A stretch of 64,000 nucleotides of DNA from Tenacibaculum aquimarinum (GTDB lineage Bacteria > Bacteroidota > Bacteroidia > Flavobacteriales > Flavobacteriaceae). Below are positions 52,057-60,827 of this stretch, one piece after another. The number at the start of each line of letters is the position of its first letter. Position 1 is the first letter of the stretch. The stretch lies in the NCBI RefSeq assembly GCF_022478115.1, contig NZ_JAKGSC010000004.1:62001-126000 (forward strand), read 5' to 3'. The notes under the pieces are model-generated. The model had not been told where the DNA came from. It did no database searches and saw nothing but the letters and a program-made list of their open reading frames with translations. A program made the translations under genes and the position numbers.

Positions 52057-53000
52057 TAAGAGGTAATTTTCAGCAACTTACCTGTATTGTTTGTTTGCAG
52101 GAAGTTGTATTTTTTTGAACCACCAAGATACGAAAAATCTGAACGAATATGAGCGTAAAAATTCATTTGATTAAATAACACTTTTCTACCCATTTTACTA
52201 AGTTTTACAGGGTTAAATGAAGTGAAAAGCCTTTTCATTTCGTTTAAGTTATTATTGTACTGTATATCTCCAAAACCGTAATTTTCTTGATTTTTCAATA
52301 AATTTTGAATAAGCTCTTCTTTGCTTGAAAATTCATTTTGTTTTACGGTTTGTAATATTGAGTTTTCAATAATATTTAAGCCATTTTCAATAGAAGGAAA
52401 ACGTAATAAGTGTGCTTTTATAGCATCTGCTAAATAAGAAAATGGAGACATTGGATTGAATTGATGCACTGTTTCTAAGCGCAATGGACTGTCAGAACAA
52501 TATAATTGCCAAATATAATCGGCATATTCAATATCATCTTGTGTTAGAGTTGCTCTATTTTTAAAATGTAGTTGTATTTGCTCTTCATTTAATTGAGGTA
52601 AATTATACATTTTGTTTGTATTGTCTAACTTTCCGCTAGTTACTAAAGATATCTTGTAACCTTGCCTGTGTTTTTTTAACCAGCTAATTACTGCAAGCAT
52701 GTTTACTTGACAAAATAAGTCAGATTCAAACCACAACACAATTTCGTCTTGTTGTTTGTGTTTACAGAGGTTTCTGTATTCCTTTAGCGTATAATCTATA
52801 AATTTTTTCTTACTTATTTTGTAAGACGATTTTAAAAAATCGAAACGTGTTTTCCAAAAGGTTTCACTACCTACATCTGTTAATGTTTGTCCTTCACATA
52901 GCATTTCTCGCCATGTAATATAATTGCCATTAAAATTTAAATTTTGAAGATGTTTTGTGGTGTAATCACCATTTGTAATGTGTAAAAAATGGGGTTTCAT
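52056..53000 (-). CDS. DUF1835 domain protein
   Basis: 314 residues, soluble, no signal peptide. The N-terminal DUF1835 domain (about 1-125) begins KPHFLHITNGDYTTKHLQ and contains WREMLCEGQTLTDVGSETFW and EIVLWFESDLFCQVNML, which resemble a P-loop-free nucleotide-sugar-type fold annotated only as DUF1835. The rest is helical. First gene of the DUF1835/nucleoside phosphorylase/Ca3427-like operon. Biochemical role unknown; the link to a nucleoside enzyme hints at nucleotide or nucleoside handling. Confidence 0.82.
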   Translation of the reverse strand: MKPHFLHITNGDYTTKHLQNLNFNGNYITWREMLCEGQTLTDVGSETFWKTRFDFLKSSYKISKKKFIDYTLKEYRNLCKHKQQDEIVLWFESDLFCQVNMLAVISWLKKHRQGYKISLVTSGKLDNTNKMYNLPQLNEEQIQLHFKNRATLTQDDIEYADYIWQLYCSDSPLRLETVHQFNPMSPFSYLADAIKAHLLRFPSIENGLNIIENSILQTVKQNEFSSKEELIQNLLKNQENYGFGDIQYNNNLNEMKRLFTSFNPVKLSKMGRKVLFNQMNFYAHIRSDFSYLGGSKKYNFLQTNNTGKLLKITS

Positions 53001-53128
53001 TATGTGAAAGAATTATTAATTCTGTAGTCAAATAACGTAAAAATAATTATGATATTATAAAAATAAAATAATTTTTATGAATATCTTATTAAAGAGACTG
53101 AAGTATTGTGGTATGTGTAAAAGATAAT

Positions 53129-53452
53129 TTATCCACCCACACGTTTTACCTTAAAACCTTTATCTTTTAAAAGCTGCATAATTTGTGTTCGATAATCTCC
53201 TTGAATAATTATTTTTTCATCTTTAAAACTTCCGCCAACGCTTAGCATTTTTTTAATCTCTTTGGCTAGTTTTTTAAAGTCTTGGGTTGCACCATTATAT
53301 CCTTCTAAAATAGTAATGGGTTTTCCTTTTCTTTTTTCGTATTTACAAATAATAGGTTCGTCTTGAAGCCAAATGTCAGATTTCTCTTTTATAGGTTCTG
53401 CACTTTCTTCGTGCTCTGGAAACAAGTTTTTAAGTTGATCTTTTAAATCCAT
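53129..53452 (-). CDS. yciH: SUI1/eIF1-like translation factor (YciH)
   Basis: 107 residues; the SUI1 core is at about 40-107: GKPITILEGYNGATQDFKKL, KKMLSVGGSFKDEKIIIQGD and QIMQLLKDKGFKVKRVGG. YciH binds the small ribosomal subunit and influences start-site selection or stress-time initiation. A 35-residue acidic extension precedes the core. Transcribed downstream of the 2OG oxygenase gene with an AT-rich hairpin in between. Confidence 0.92.
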   Translation of the reverse strand: MDLKDQLKNLFPEHEESAEPIKEKSDIWLQDEPIICKYEKRKGKPITILEGYNGATQDFKKLAKEIKKMLSVGGSFKDEKIIIQGDYRTQIMQLLKDKGFKVKRVGG

Positions 53453-53474
53453 ATTTGTGAATTATCAATTACTA

Positions 53475-53516
53475 ATAAACAATTATCACTTACTAATAAA
53501 TGATAATTGTTTATTG
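53475..53516. repeat. Long AT-rich inverted repeat
   Basis: AATAAACAATTATCA (53475-53489) and TGATAATTGTTTATT (53502-53516) form a perfect 15-base stem around a 12-base loop. TTACTAATAAA also occurs twice as a direct repeat (53470-53480, 53491-53501). It lies between the oxygenase and SUI1 genes; it may be a weak terminator, an operator or an RNA processing site. Confidence 0.6.
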
Positions 53517-53525
53517 ATAAATGTA

Positions 53526-54473
53526 TTATTTTTTAAGTCCAAGTTCTCTTAAACGTTCGTCTAAAAATTGCCCAGCTGTAATATCATCAAACTTTTTAGG
53601 GTTTTCTGCATCAATACAATTTTCTAAAACATCTAATTTCATGTCTGAAACTGGGTGCATAAAAAACGGAATTGAATAACGTGATGTTCCCCACATTTCT
53701 TTAGGTGGATTTACAACTCTATGAATGGTTGATTTTAATTTGTTGTTACTGTGACGAGATAACATATCTCCAACATTAATCATTAATTCGTCTGGTTCTG
53801 CCATTGCATCAATCCAGTCTCCATTATGGTTTTGCACTTGTAAACCTTTACCTTGTGCACCCATTAAAAGTGTTATTAAATTAATGTCTCCGTGTGCTGC
53901 AGCTCTTTCAGCTCCTTTTGGTTCAGTTTGTATTGGAGGATAATGTATTGGCCTTAGAATACTATTTCCATCTTTAATATAGTTGTCAAAATAAGTTTCT
54001 TCTAAACCTAAATGTAACGCAAGTGAACGTAAAACGTATTTTGCAGTTTTTTCTAACATTTTATAGGTTTGTTTACCTACTTCGTTAAACTTAGGTAATT
54101 CTTTTACAGCTACGTTGTCTGGATATTCTTTTGCGTATTTAGAAGCAGCTTCTACATACTGACCAAAATGCCAAAATTCTTTTAAATCTCCTTCTTTTTT
54201 TCCTTTTGCAGATTCTTTTCCAAAGGAAACATAGCCTCTTTGTCCGCCAATTCCTGGAATTTCGTAGCTTTCTTTTACATCAACGGGCAAGTCGAAAAAG
54301 TTTTTAATTTCTGTATATAAATCATCAACGAGCTTGTCGTCTAAGAAGTGTCCTTTTAAGGCTACAAAGCCAATGTTTTCGTAGGCATGTCCAATTTCAT
54401 CTATAAACTTTTGTTTGCGAGTTGCATCGTTAGATAAAAAGTCTGCTAAATTTACGCTAGGTATTTTATTCAT
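53526..54473 (-). CDS. Isopenicillin-N-synthase-like 2OG-Fe(II) oxygenase
   Basis: 315-residue soluble iron oxygenase. The His-x-Asp...His iron triad is in AAAHGDINLITLLM and SRHSNNKLKSTIHRVVNP, and the 2-oxoglutarate-binding RYS in TSRYSIPFF. The N-terminal DIOX_N-type domain (about 5-130) begins IPSVNLADFLSNDATRKQ. These enzymes hydroxylate or desaturate small molecules; no biosynthetic cluster is adjacent, so the substrate is open. Single gene with a 5' gap of 61 bases. Confidence 0.9.
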   Translation of the reverse strand: MNKIPSVNLADFLSNDATRKQKFIDEIGHAYENIGFVALKGHFLDDKLVDDLYTEIKNFFDLPVDVKESYEIPGIGGQRGYVSFGKESAKGKKEGDLKEFWHFGQYVEAASKYAKEYPDNVAVKELPKFNEVGKQTYKMLEKTAKYVLRSLALHLGLEETYFDNYIKDGNSILRPIHYPPIQTEPKGAERAAAHGDINLITLLMGAQGKGLQVQNHNGDWIDAMAEPDELMINVGDMLSRHSNNKLKSTIHRVVNPPKEMWGTSRYSIPFFMHPVSDMKLDVLENCIDAENPKKFDDITAGQFLDERLRELGLKK

Positions 54474-54534
54474 TGTTAATAAATTTGTTTTAAACGTGGG
54501 ATAAATTTACTAAAAACAGTAAAACCACCGACAA

Positions 54535-55233
54535 TTACTTATTAACAAACGGAATTAAATAAGAAATAGTGTAGTTAAATCCAAAACCAACATTATTTGC
54601 ATACACTCTGTTAAAACCAGGAGCAAAGAGTGTTTTAAAGTTTTCTGGGTCGTCTATACTAATACCTACTTTGTAAGAAAAACTGAATCCAATAAACAGA
54701 TTTTTAAGTGTTTCTGCTTTTAAACCTAATTGTAATTCCGCCCAATGTGCCGTTAAACCAGTATCTGTAAAAGGTGTATCTATTTGGTTTGCTGTAAAAT
54801 AAGTGTTTCCCGTATTTGGAGTATAACTATTAACTGTATTATCAAAAATGCTAAAACCATAACGGAAGCCAACAAAAATCTCATTATTCATGTCTAACCA
54901 ATTTTCATAAGCATTGTAATTTGCGCCTAATCTAATATAGCTCCCTTTTGCGGTAGAATTTGTGAAATCTTCAATTGTGTTTTCTTCTTCGTAACCTAAT
55001 TCTGCTGCCGCATACCAATTTTTAGTAATTCTATAATCACCCGTTATTTCAAATCCACTGTAAGAATCATCTAACATAGATTTAATTGGTTTACTAATAT
55101 CTAAACCAAGTCTAAGTCCGTAGCCAGTTTTATAGGTTACTGAATCTTTTTTTACGTCGGATTTTTCTTTTTCTTGAGAAAATCCATCAACTGAAATAAT
55201 AATCAATAAAATGCTAATGAAATACTTGTACAT
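54535..55233 (-). CDS. DUF6048 outer-membrane beta-barrel protein
   Basis: 232 residues with a signal peptide (ISILLIIISVDGFSQE) and about eight amphipathic beta strands (GYGLRLGLDISKP, NWYAAAELGYEEEN, EIFVGFRYGFSIFDN, LFIGFSFSYKVGISI), ending in an aromatic-rich strand (NVGFGFNYTISYLIPF). Fits DUF6048, a Bacteroidota barrel family. It starts inside the DUF6452 gene (20-base overlap). The pair is conserved together in the phylum, which suggests a complex of barrel and lipoprotein (from recollection). Confidence 0.82.
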   Translation of the reverse strand: MYKYFISILLIIISVDGFSQEKEKSDVKKDSVTYKTGYGLRLGLDISKPIKSMLDDSYSGFEITGDYRITKNWYAAAELGYEEENTIEDFTNSTAKGSYIRLGANYNAYENWLDMNNEIFVGFRYGFSIFDNTVNSYTPNTGNTYFTANQIDTPFTDTGLTAHWAELQLGLKAETLKNLFIGFSFSYKVGISIDDPENFKTLFAPGFNRVYANNVGFGFNYTISYLIPFVNK

Positions 55234-55678
55234 GCGCTGTGTCTTGATTTGTTATTGATGGAATTGTGGTTGGAGTTAGTGAAGAAATCCAACTATTTGA
55301 TGGTGAATCTATACTTAAAGAAACATCTTTGTAAGTAAAACGATAACCACAAGAACGAGACGTAAATTCCTCTTCAGGAGTATAAGTTATTGTTAATTTA
55401 TTTAGTAGTAAAGTTCCTTGAGATAGATTATAAACTGTTTCTGATGTTAACGGATTTAACGGAATTGCAATAGAATCTACAGCTTCATTTAAGTAAAGAC
55501 TATCTTTTCCTTCTGCCCAAATATACAATGAGTCAGTTGCTTTTATTGTTGTTGTACTTGTTGCATCGTAAAAACGTAACACTAAATTTGGTGTTGTTGG
55601 TTCTACACAAATATCATCTATTTCACAAGCGGAAATTAAGGATACTGTAGCAATTAAAAAGATAATATATTTTTTCAT
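55214..55678 (-). CDS. DUF6452 lipoprotein
   Basis: 154-residue lipoprotein with lipobox Cys18 (LISAC), starting EIDDICVEPTTPNLVLRFYD, the usual DUF6452 N terminus. Two further cysteines (Cys24 and one in SRSCGYRFTY) may form a disulfide. Predicted all-beta, outside the inner membrane. Upstream partner of the DUF6048 barrel gene, with a 20-base overlap. Function unknown. Confidence 0.82.
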   Translation of the reverse strand: MKKYIIFLIATVSLISACEIDDICVEPTTPNLVLRFYDATSTTTIKATDSLYIWAEGKDSLYLNEAVDSIAIPLNPLTSETVYNLSQGTLLLNKLTITYTPEEEFTSRSCGYRFTYKDVSLSIDSPSNSWISSLTPTTIPSITNQDTAHVQVFH

Positions 55679-55726
55679 TTTAAATATTTCTAAGTCAAAT
55701 GTAAGTAATTTTTCTTGCTGAATATG

Positions 55727-57181
55727 TTAAACCTTTTCAAACAAAACAACCGTTTCTATATGACTTGTATGTGGAAATTGATCTACCAAACTAATCTTTT
55801 TTAGCTCATAACCAGCTTCGCGTAACATTTCTGTATCACGTGCTTGTGTTGCAGGATTACAAGAAACATACACCATTCTGTCTGCATTTAGGTTAATGAT
55901 TTTCTTAAGCGTTTTTGGTGCAATTCCTGCTCTGGCTGGATCTAAAATAATGGTTCTAATCTTATTTTGATATTGTGGATGTTCATTTAAAAACTTACCA
56001 ACATCGGCAGCATAAAATTCTAAGCCTTCAATATTATTTCTTTTGGCATTTTTCTTAGCGTCTTCAATAGCTGAAGCTACAATATCTACACCAACTATTT
56101 TTGCGTTTTCACTTTTTGAAGCTAATATTTGACCAATAGTTCCTGTTCCACAAAATAAATCCATAACAACTGTATTGTCTATTGCTTCTTTATTTTCTAA
56201 AGCATAATCGATAACTTTTGTGTATAGTTTTTCGGCAGATTTTGGGTTTGTTTGAAAGAAGCTTTTCATACTAATTTCAAAATTTAAACCTAATAGTTCT
56301 TCTACAATTTTATCTTTTCCGTAAACAAGATTTATACTTCCTGAAGTTGCAATGGTTCTATCGCCAACTTCATCGTTAATTGTATGTAATAAACCTGCAA
56401 TTCTGTCTCCAAAAATTCCTTTTAAAAAGGCTGCAAATTCATGTAAATCGAATTTATCTAGTTCTGGTGAAGTGGTTACTAAATTGAATAAAAGTTCGTT
56501 TGTTTTGTATGATTTTCTAACTACAAAATATCTAAAGAAACCTTCTCTTTTTGGTCCGTGCCAAGGCGCTAAACCTGTATCTTGACAGTATTTTCTAATG
56601 TTTATTAAGTTGTCTTCAAATTCTTTATCGAATAAACCTGAGTCTTTGTTAAGATTATCTCCCATCCACCAAACGCCACGACGTTTAAAGCCTAAAGTAA
56701 ATTCATCTACATCAGTTTTGTTTACTCTGTCGTAGCCAATTGCAGAAAATCCATATTCCATTTTATTTCTGTAATGAAATACATTTGGAGAGGTTATAAA
56801 CTCGTCAAAAACGTCTTCTATATTTTCAACTTTTCCAATACGTTTAAAGAGTGAAAGTGTACTTTCTTTTTTATATTGATGTTGTAAGTCTATTGGTAAC
56901 TTAATATACGGAGCGCCTGGAATGTCTTGAAAAGGAACGTCAACTTCATTTTCGGAATCTTCTAAAACATCAATTAGTTTAGCTTCTGCGTATTTTTTGC
57001 TCGATTTTTTAATCTGTGCTTTTACCAATTGTCCTGGTAATGTGTTGGGAACGAAAACAACAAAGCTTCCTTCTTCAGATTTTATTCTTGCAATTCCTTT
57101 TCCGCCGAAGGCATAATCTTCAATTTTTAATTCTAAAATTTGATTTCTTTTTACAAACTTGTTTCGTTCTCTACGTGGCAT
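55727..57181 (-). CDS. rlmD: 23S rRNA uracil-5-methyltransferase (RlmD-type) lacking the Fe-S cysteines
   Basis: 484-residue methyltransferase. Domains: TRAM (about 8-70, LKIEDYAFGGKGIARI), a central linker domain, and a Rossmann SAM domain with VVMDLFCGTGTIGQIL, ILDPARAGI and the catalytic VSCNPATQARD. It should form m5U in 23S rRNA (position 1939 in E. coli numbering). The [4Fe-4S] cysteines of RlmD (CxxxxxCGGCxxQH) are replaced by an IPGAPYIKLPIDLQHQY segment with no cysteine, so this is a cluster-free version. The exact target among RlmC/RlmD/TrmFO-like sites is therefore less certain. Confidence 0.88.
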   Translation of the reverse strand: MPRRERNKFVKRNQILELKIEDYAFGGKGIARIKSEEGSFVVFVPNTLPGQLVKAQIKKSSKKYAEAKLIDVLEDSENEVDVPFQDIPGAPYIKLPIDLQHQYKKESTLSLFKRIGKVENIEDVFDEFITSPNVFHYRNKMEYGFSAIGYDRVNKTDVDEFTLGFKRRGVWWMGDNLNKDSGLFDKEFEDNLINIRKYCQDTGLAPWHGPKREGFFRYFVVRKSYKTNELLFNLVTTSPELDKFDLHEFAAFLKGIFGDRIAGLLHTINDEVGDRTIATSGSINLVYGKDKIVEELLGLNFEISMKSFFQTNPKSAEKLYTKVIDYALENKEAIDNTVVMDLFCGTGTIGQILASKSENAKIVGVDIVASAIEDAKKNAKRNNIEGLEFYAADVGKFLNEHPQYQNKIRTIILDPARAGIAPKTLKKIINLNADRMVYVSCNPATQARDTEMLREAGYELKKISLVDQFPHTSHIETVVLFEKV

Positions 57182-57241
57182 TCTCTGTTGTTTATTGGAT
57201 TTGCAAAATTAGGAAAAAGATATTGATAATGTACTGCATTT

Positions 57242-57323
57242 GCGTTAGGGATTGCAGTGACATCCTTTTATGAAGAATGAATAAAAGATATAACGGAAAG
57301 CCCGACCTTTTTAGGGAACGCCC
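57242..57323. ncRNA. Structured intergenic element, possible flavobacterial conserved RNA
   Basis: GCGTT (57242-57246) pairs with AACGC (57317-57321); GGG (57248-57250) with CCC (57301-57303); CTTTTAT with ATAAAAG in the middle; and ACC-TTTTTA-GG(G) forms a last hairpin. The segments GCGTTAGGGATTG, ACGGAAAGCCCGACC and GGGAACGCCC look like a widespread flavobacterial intergenic motif that I recall; it may correspond to the Flavo-1 RNA, which I cannot verify. Strand of transcription is unknown. Confidence 0.5.
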
Positions 57324-57351
57324 AAATTAAGGTTATAATAGTTTTTTACAT

Positions 57352-57383
57352 AAAAAAAAAGCACCTCAATTGAGATGCTTTTT
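57352..57383 (-). terminator. Terminator after the mechanosensitive-channel-like gene
   Basis: AAAGCA-c-CTCAA / TTGAG-a-TGCTTT, a stem with one mismatch; the A tract on the left gives a U tract on the minus strand. Confidence 0.82.
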
Positions 57384-57402
57384 AATGATATGATTTTAAA
57401 GT

Positions 57403-58560
57403 TTATTTTTTATTAAACTTATCTAAAATTTTTGTCATTTGTTTTCCTGCTGCTTCACGACCTCCTAAACCGAAAGCTAATACAACTGTTAAGGCAACTG
57501 CGCCTAAAGTTATACCAAATGCTAAGTTTATAATATCGTCTGCTATACCCATTCTGCGTAAACCAATTGCTAAAAAGATTGCTAAAATTGCTACTTTTAT
57601 AATGTTTGCTACAAAAGGGTTATCGTCTGATTTTAAGAAGTTTTTAGAGGCAACATTTGCAACCCAATTTCCTATTGCTAAGATTACTAAACCGAATAAA
57701 ATATTACCACCTAATTCTATTACAGTGTTCATCATTTCTGATAATTTTGTAAACTCTAATTTTTCTATTGCTGTAACTAAACCGAATAAAATAATAAAAG
57801 CATACACAATATTTGCTATTAAACGCTCTATGTTTGTTTTCCCTGTAACTGCTGTTAAACCAGCTTTTTGCATTACTTGGTTTAAGTTTAAGCTATCTAA
57901 TAAATCTTTTAATAATTCGCTTAAGAAACGCCCTCCAACAACAAAAATTATCATGATTATTGTTGCTACTAATACTTTAGGAATTGCGTTGAAAAAGCTT
58001 TGTAACATTTCGCTTGCTGGTTCTGAAACAGAACTAATATTTAAAATGTTTAATGCTGATATTAATAAAGGAATAAAGATGAAAATAAATACAACTTTCT
58101 TTAAAATATCTACTAAATCGATGTTTTCTGGTAAGCGTAATTTAGGAGCAAATTTTTGAATTGTATCTCCAGATAAGCCAACTAATTCAGATACAATGGT
58201 TGCTAACATATAACCAATATAAGCTACTAAACCAGCGCCTATAATATTTGGAATGTAGCCTAAGAAACCGTCAAGTAAACCTTTTACTGGTTCTAAAACA
58301 CTTGTCATTCCTAACTTGTTGAGTGCTAACATGAATACAAAAATCATTACTAAATAATATAATAATTTTGCAATTACATCTGCAAAGTTTACTTTTTTGC
58401 TGCTTAAAGATTCATCTACACCTGATTTTTTAATAAGTTTTTTAACTAATCTTTTTAATATACCAGCTACAAACCATCCTATAATGATAATTGCTAATGC
58501 TGCTATTGGAGCACCAAAAGAGCCCGTTAAATTGTTGTAAGTTTCAATAATCTGATCCAT
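57403..58560 (-). CDS. Mechanosensitive ion channel-like membrane protein
   Basis: 385-residue polytopic protein with repeated TM-helix units (conserved TM helix family): about five hydrophobic blocks, for example LAIIIIGWFVAGILKRLVKK, GFLGYIPNIIGAGLVAYIGY, AIPKVLVATIIMIIFVVGGR, VIELGGNILFGLVILAIGNW and NLAFGITLGAVALTVVLAFG. The repeats with ...GG... and a C-terminal AFGLGGREAAGKQM pore-like helix resemble MscS relatives. A role in osmotic protection is inferred. Transcribed alone. Confidence 0.8.
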   Translation of the reverse strand: MDQIIETYNNLTGSFGAPIAALAIIIIGWFVAGILKRLVKKLIKKSGVDESLSSKKVNFADVIAKLLYYLVMIFVFMLALNKLGMTSVLEPVKGLLDGFLGYIPNIIGAGLVAYIGYMLATIVSELVGLSGDTIQKFAPKLRLPENIDLVDILKKVVFIFIFIPLLISALNILNISSVSEPASEMLQSFFNAIPKVLVATIIMIIFVVGGRFLSELLKDLLDSLNLNQVMQKAGLTAVTGKTNIERLIANIVYAFIILFGLVTAIEKLEFTKLSEMMNTVIELGGNILFGLVILAIGNWVANVASKNFLKSDDNPFVANIIKVAILAIFLAIGLRRMGIADDIINLAFGITLGAVALTVVLAFGLGGREAAGKQMTKILDKFNKK

Positions 58561-58626
58561 AATTTTTTTGATTTTTTGATTCTTTTTTATGACACATTTA
58601 TTTAATAAAAGTCACTTTAAATTTAG

Positions 58627-58634
58627 TACTTTTG
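58627..58634 (+). promoter_or_regulatory. -7 promoter element for rocD
   Basis: TACTTTTG, an exact TAnnTTTG match. It would start transcription just before the structured leader at 58643-58686 and give a roughly 100-base 5' UTR. Confidence 0.5.
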
Positions 58635-58642
58635 TATTTCTA

Positions 58643-58709
58643 GGGATGATTTCTTTCCCACGCTGAATTTTCAGAACTTTCTGAAAGGATAAAGGTAGAA
58701 CAGGAATAG
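58643..58709 (+). promoter_or_regulatory. Structured 5' leader of rocD
   Basis: GGGA (58643-58646) can pair with TCCC (58656-58659), and TTTCAGA-ACTT-TCTGAAA (58669-58686) is a perfect 7-base hairpin, followed by the purine-rich GGATAAAGGTAGAACAGG. The segment lies between a -7 box and the rocD ATG. It does not fit a riboswitch class I can name; attenuation or RNA-binding regulation of ornithine metabolism is possible. Confidence 0.4.
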
Positions 58710-58737
58710 TTTTTTTATTAATTAAATATTATTTAAA

Positions 58738-59976
58738 ATGGCTATTTTAGACCAATTAACTTCGCAAAAAGCGATTGAATTAGAGAACAAATACGGAGCA
58801 CACAACTATCATCCACTTCCTGTGGTTTTAAGCAGAGGAGAAGGAGTATATGTTTGGGATGTTGAAGGAAAAAAATATTATGATTTTCTTTCGGCTTATT
58901 CTGCCGTAAACCAAGGACATTGTCATCCAAGAATTGTAGATGCAATGGTGAATCAAGCAAAAACATTAACCTTAACATCTCGTGCATTTTATAATGATAT
59001 GTTAGGCTCTTATGAAAAATATGCTACTGAACTTTTTGGTTTCGATAAATTATTACCAATGAATACCGGTGCAGAAGCTGTGGAAACGGCTTTAAAATTA
59101 GCTAGAAAATGGGCGTATGAAGTAAAAGGGATTAAAGAAAATAAGGCTGAAATTATTGTTTGTGAAAATAATTTTCATGGAAGAACAACTACAATTATTT
59201 CTTTTTCTAATGATCCAGTAGCTCGTGCTAATTTTGGACCTTATACAAAAGGGTTTTTAAAGATTGAATACGATAATTTACAAGAATTACAAGAAGCGTT
59301 AGAAAGTAGTAATAATATAGCTGCATTTTTAGTTGAGCCTATACAAGGTGAAGCAGGTGTTTATGTTCCTTCTGAAGGATATTTAGCAGCTGCTAAAAAA
59401 ATGTGTGCAGATTATAATGTGCTTTTTATTGCAGATGAAGTACAAACCGGAATTGCAAGAACGGGTAAAATGTTGGCTGTAGATCATGAAAACGTAAAAC
59501 CAGATGTTTTAATTCTAGGAAAAGCATTAAGTGGAGGCGCATATCCTGTTTCTGCAGTTTTAGCTGATGATGCTATTATGAATGTTATTAAACCAGGAAA
59601 TCATGGTTCTACTTTTGGTGGAAATCCTGTTGCAGCAGCAGTTGCAGTTGCCGCTTTAGAGGTTGTTAAAGATGAAAAGTTAGCAGAAAACGCAGAAGCT
59701 TTAGGACAAATATTTAGAGCAGAACTTGCTGAGTTTGCAAAAGAAAACGAGCTTGTAAAATCTGTTAGAGGTAAAGGTTTATTAAATGCAATTTTAATAA
59801 ATGATACAGAAGAAAGCTCAACAGCTTGGGATATTTGTATGAAATTACGCGATAACGGTTTGTTAGCTAAACCAACACATGGAAATATAATCCGTTTTGC
59901 GCCACCTTTGGTAATGAACGAAGAACAATTACTAGATTGTATTTCAATTATTAAGAAAACAATTTCTGAGTTTTAA
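58738..59976 (+). CDS. rocD: Ornithine--oxo-acid transaminase
   Basis: 412-residue class III PLP aminotransferase converting ornithine and 2-oxoglutarate to glutamate semialdehyde and glutamate, linking arginine and proline metabolism. PLP contacts: [29 protein letters not shown] and the cofactor lysine in [18 protein letters not shown]-terminal [19 protein letters not shown] is typical of ornithine aminotransferase. Preceded by a structured 5' leader and its own -7 box, and followed by a bidirectional terminator. Confidence 0.96.
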   Translation: MAILDQLTSQKAIELENKYGAHNYHPLPVVLSRGEGVYVWDVEGKKYYDFLSAYSAVNQGHCHPRIVDAMVNQAKTLTLTSRAFYNDMLGSYEKYATELFGFDKLLPMNTGAEAVETALKLARKWAYEVKGIKENKAEIIVCENNFHGRTTTIISFSNDPVARANFGPYTKGFLKIEYDNLQELQEALESSNNIAAFLVEPIQGEAGVYVPSEGYLAAAKKMCADYNVLFIADEVQTGIARTGKMLAVDHENVKPDVLILGKALSGGAYPVSAVLADDAIMNVIKPGNHGSTFGGNPVAAAVAVAALEVVKDEKLAENAEALGQIFRAELAEFAKENELVKSVRGKGLLNAILINDTEESSTAWDICMKLRDNGLLAKPTHGNIIRFAPPLVMNEEQLLDCISIIKKTISEF

Positions 59977-60007
59977 ACGTTCTTTTTTTAGAATGATATG
60001 AATAAAT

Positions 60008-60033
60008 AAAAAGCGACCAATTGGTCGCTTTTT
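60008..60033. terminator. Bidirectional terminator between rocD and the RDD gene
   Basis: AAAAAGCGACC, loop AATT, GGTCGCTTTTT: A and T tracts on both sides, so it can end the convergent transcripts from both strands. Confidence 0.93.
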
Positions 60034-60036
60034 TAT

Positions 60037-60750
60037 TTATTGCTGTGTATAATAATTATAGTCTTTAATAACCAATTCAACAAAATCCATTGGTTGTAAA
60101 TCTGTTTTTATATTGGTAATTTCTATAATTTTAACGTGTAGTTTTAGAATTATTTTATGATTTCTAGTTCTTTTAGATTTTCTGTACAATTCCTTTATTG
60201 TTTGTATATCACTATCAGAAAGCGTGGTAACTTGTGGAAACGTTGGTTTGTAATCTGTAGCAACATCTACACCTAAAGTGTTTAAAGTAACTCTTTTTCT
60301 TTCACTAATAACAGTTGTTCCTCCCGCAATATCTCCTAAACGTTGTCCTTTTCCGTTTAATAAAATTGTTAATACAGCAACAGAACCACTTGCTAAGTTA
60401 AAATCAATAACACGTAACATCCAACGTAAAAGATAGCTTCCAAAGGTTGGTTTAGTACCATCTAATTTTACAACTCTTAATTTGTTAATTATTTTTCCTG
60501 GAGTTTGTCCGTTTAGTAAAACTTCAAAAAGTAAACTGTAGAAGAAAATAGGTAAACCAAAAATGGTCCAAAAAACATAGAGTGTAAATCCTTCATCAAT
60601 ATTTAGCCAACCCATAACAAATATTAAAACGATAATATAAAGCACAATTATTAGCGCATCTAACAAATAAGACCCAATGCGCGTTGTGATATGTGCTGCA
60701 TTTTGTTGTAAAGTTATATTTTGAGCTGTTTCTATTTGAAAGTTATCCAT
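60037..60750 (-). CDS. RDD-family membrane protein
   Basis: 237 residues. RDD domain at about 15-145: the Arg and Asp residues in ITTRIGSYLLDALIIVLYI, the GQTPGKIINKLRVVKLDG segment and LLRWMLRVIDF, with three membrane helices. A cytoplasmic C-terminal extension (about 150-237) is charged. RDD proteins may transport ions, but function is not established. Divergent from the SpoIIM-like gene; this RDD/SpoIIM/DUF4129/DUF4350 arrangement recurs in Bacteroidota (recollection). Confidence 0.87.
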   Translation of the reverse strand: MDNFQIETAQNITLQQNAAHITTRIGSYLLDALIIVLYIIVLIFVMGWLNIDEGFTLYVFWTIFGLPIFFYSLLFEVLLNGQTPGKIINKLRVVKLDGTKPTFGSYLLRWMLRVIDFNLASGSVAVLTILLNGKGQRLGDIAGGTTVISERKRVTLNTLGVDVATDYKPTFPQVTTLSDSDIQTIKELYRKSKRTRNHKIILKLHVKIIEITNIKTDLQPMDFVELVIKDYNYYTQQ

Positions 60751-60827
60751 TTTTTATCGTTATTTGTTGTCAAATAAGAATTGCGAATATAATAATTTCA
60801 TTAATCTTTTTAGCCTTTAATTCATAA

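Noticed and set aside
58643..58709. TPP, SAM or preQ1 riboswitch before rocD.
   Set aside because: None of the conserved core motifs of these classes is present.
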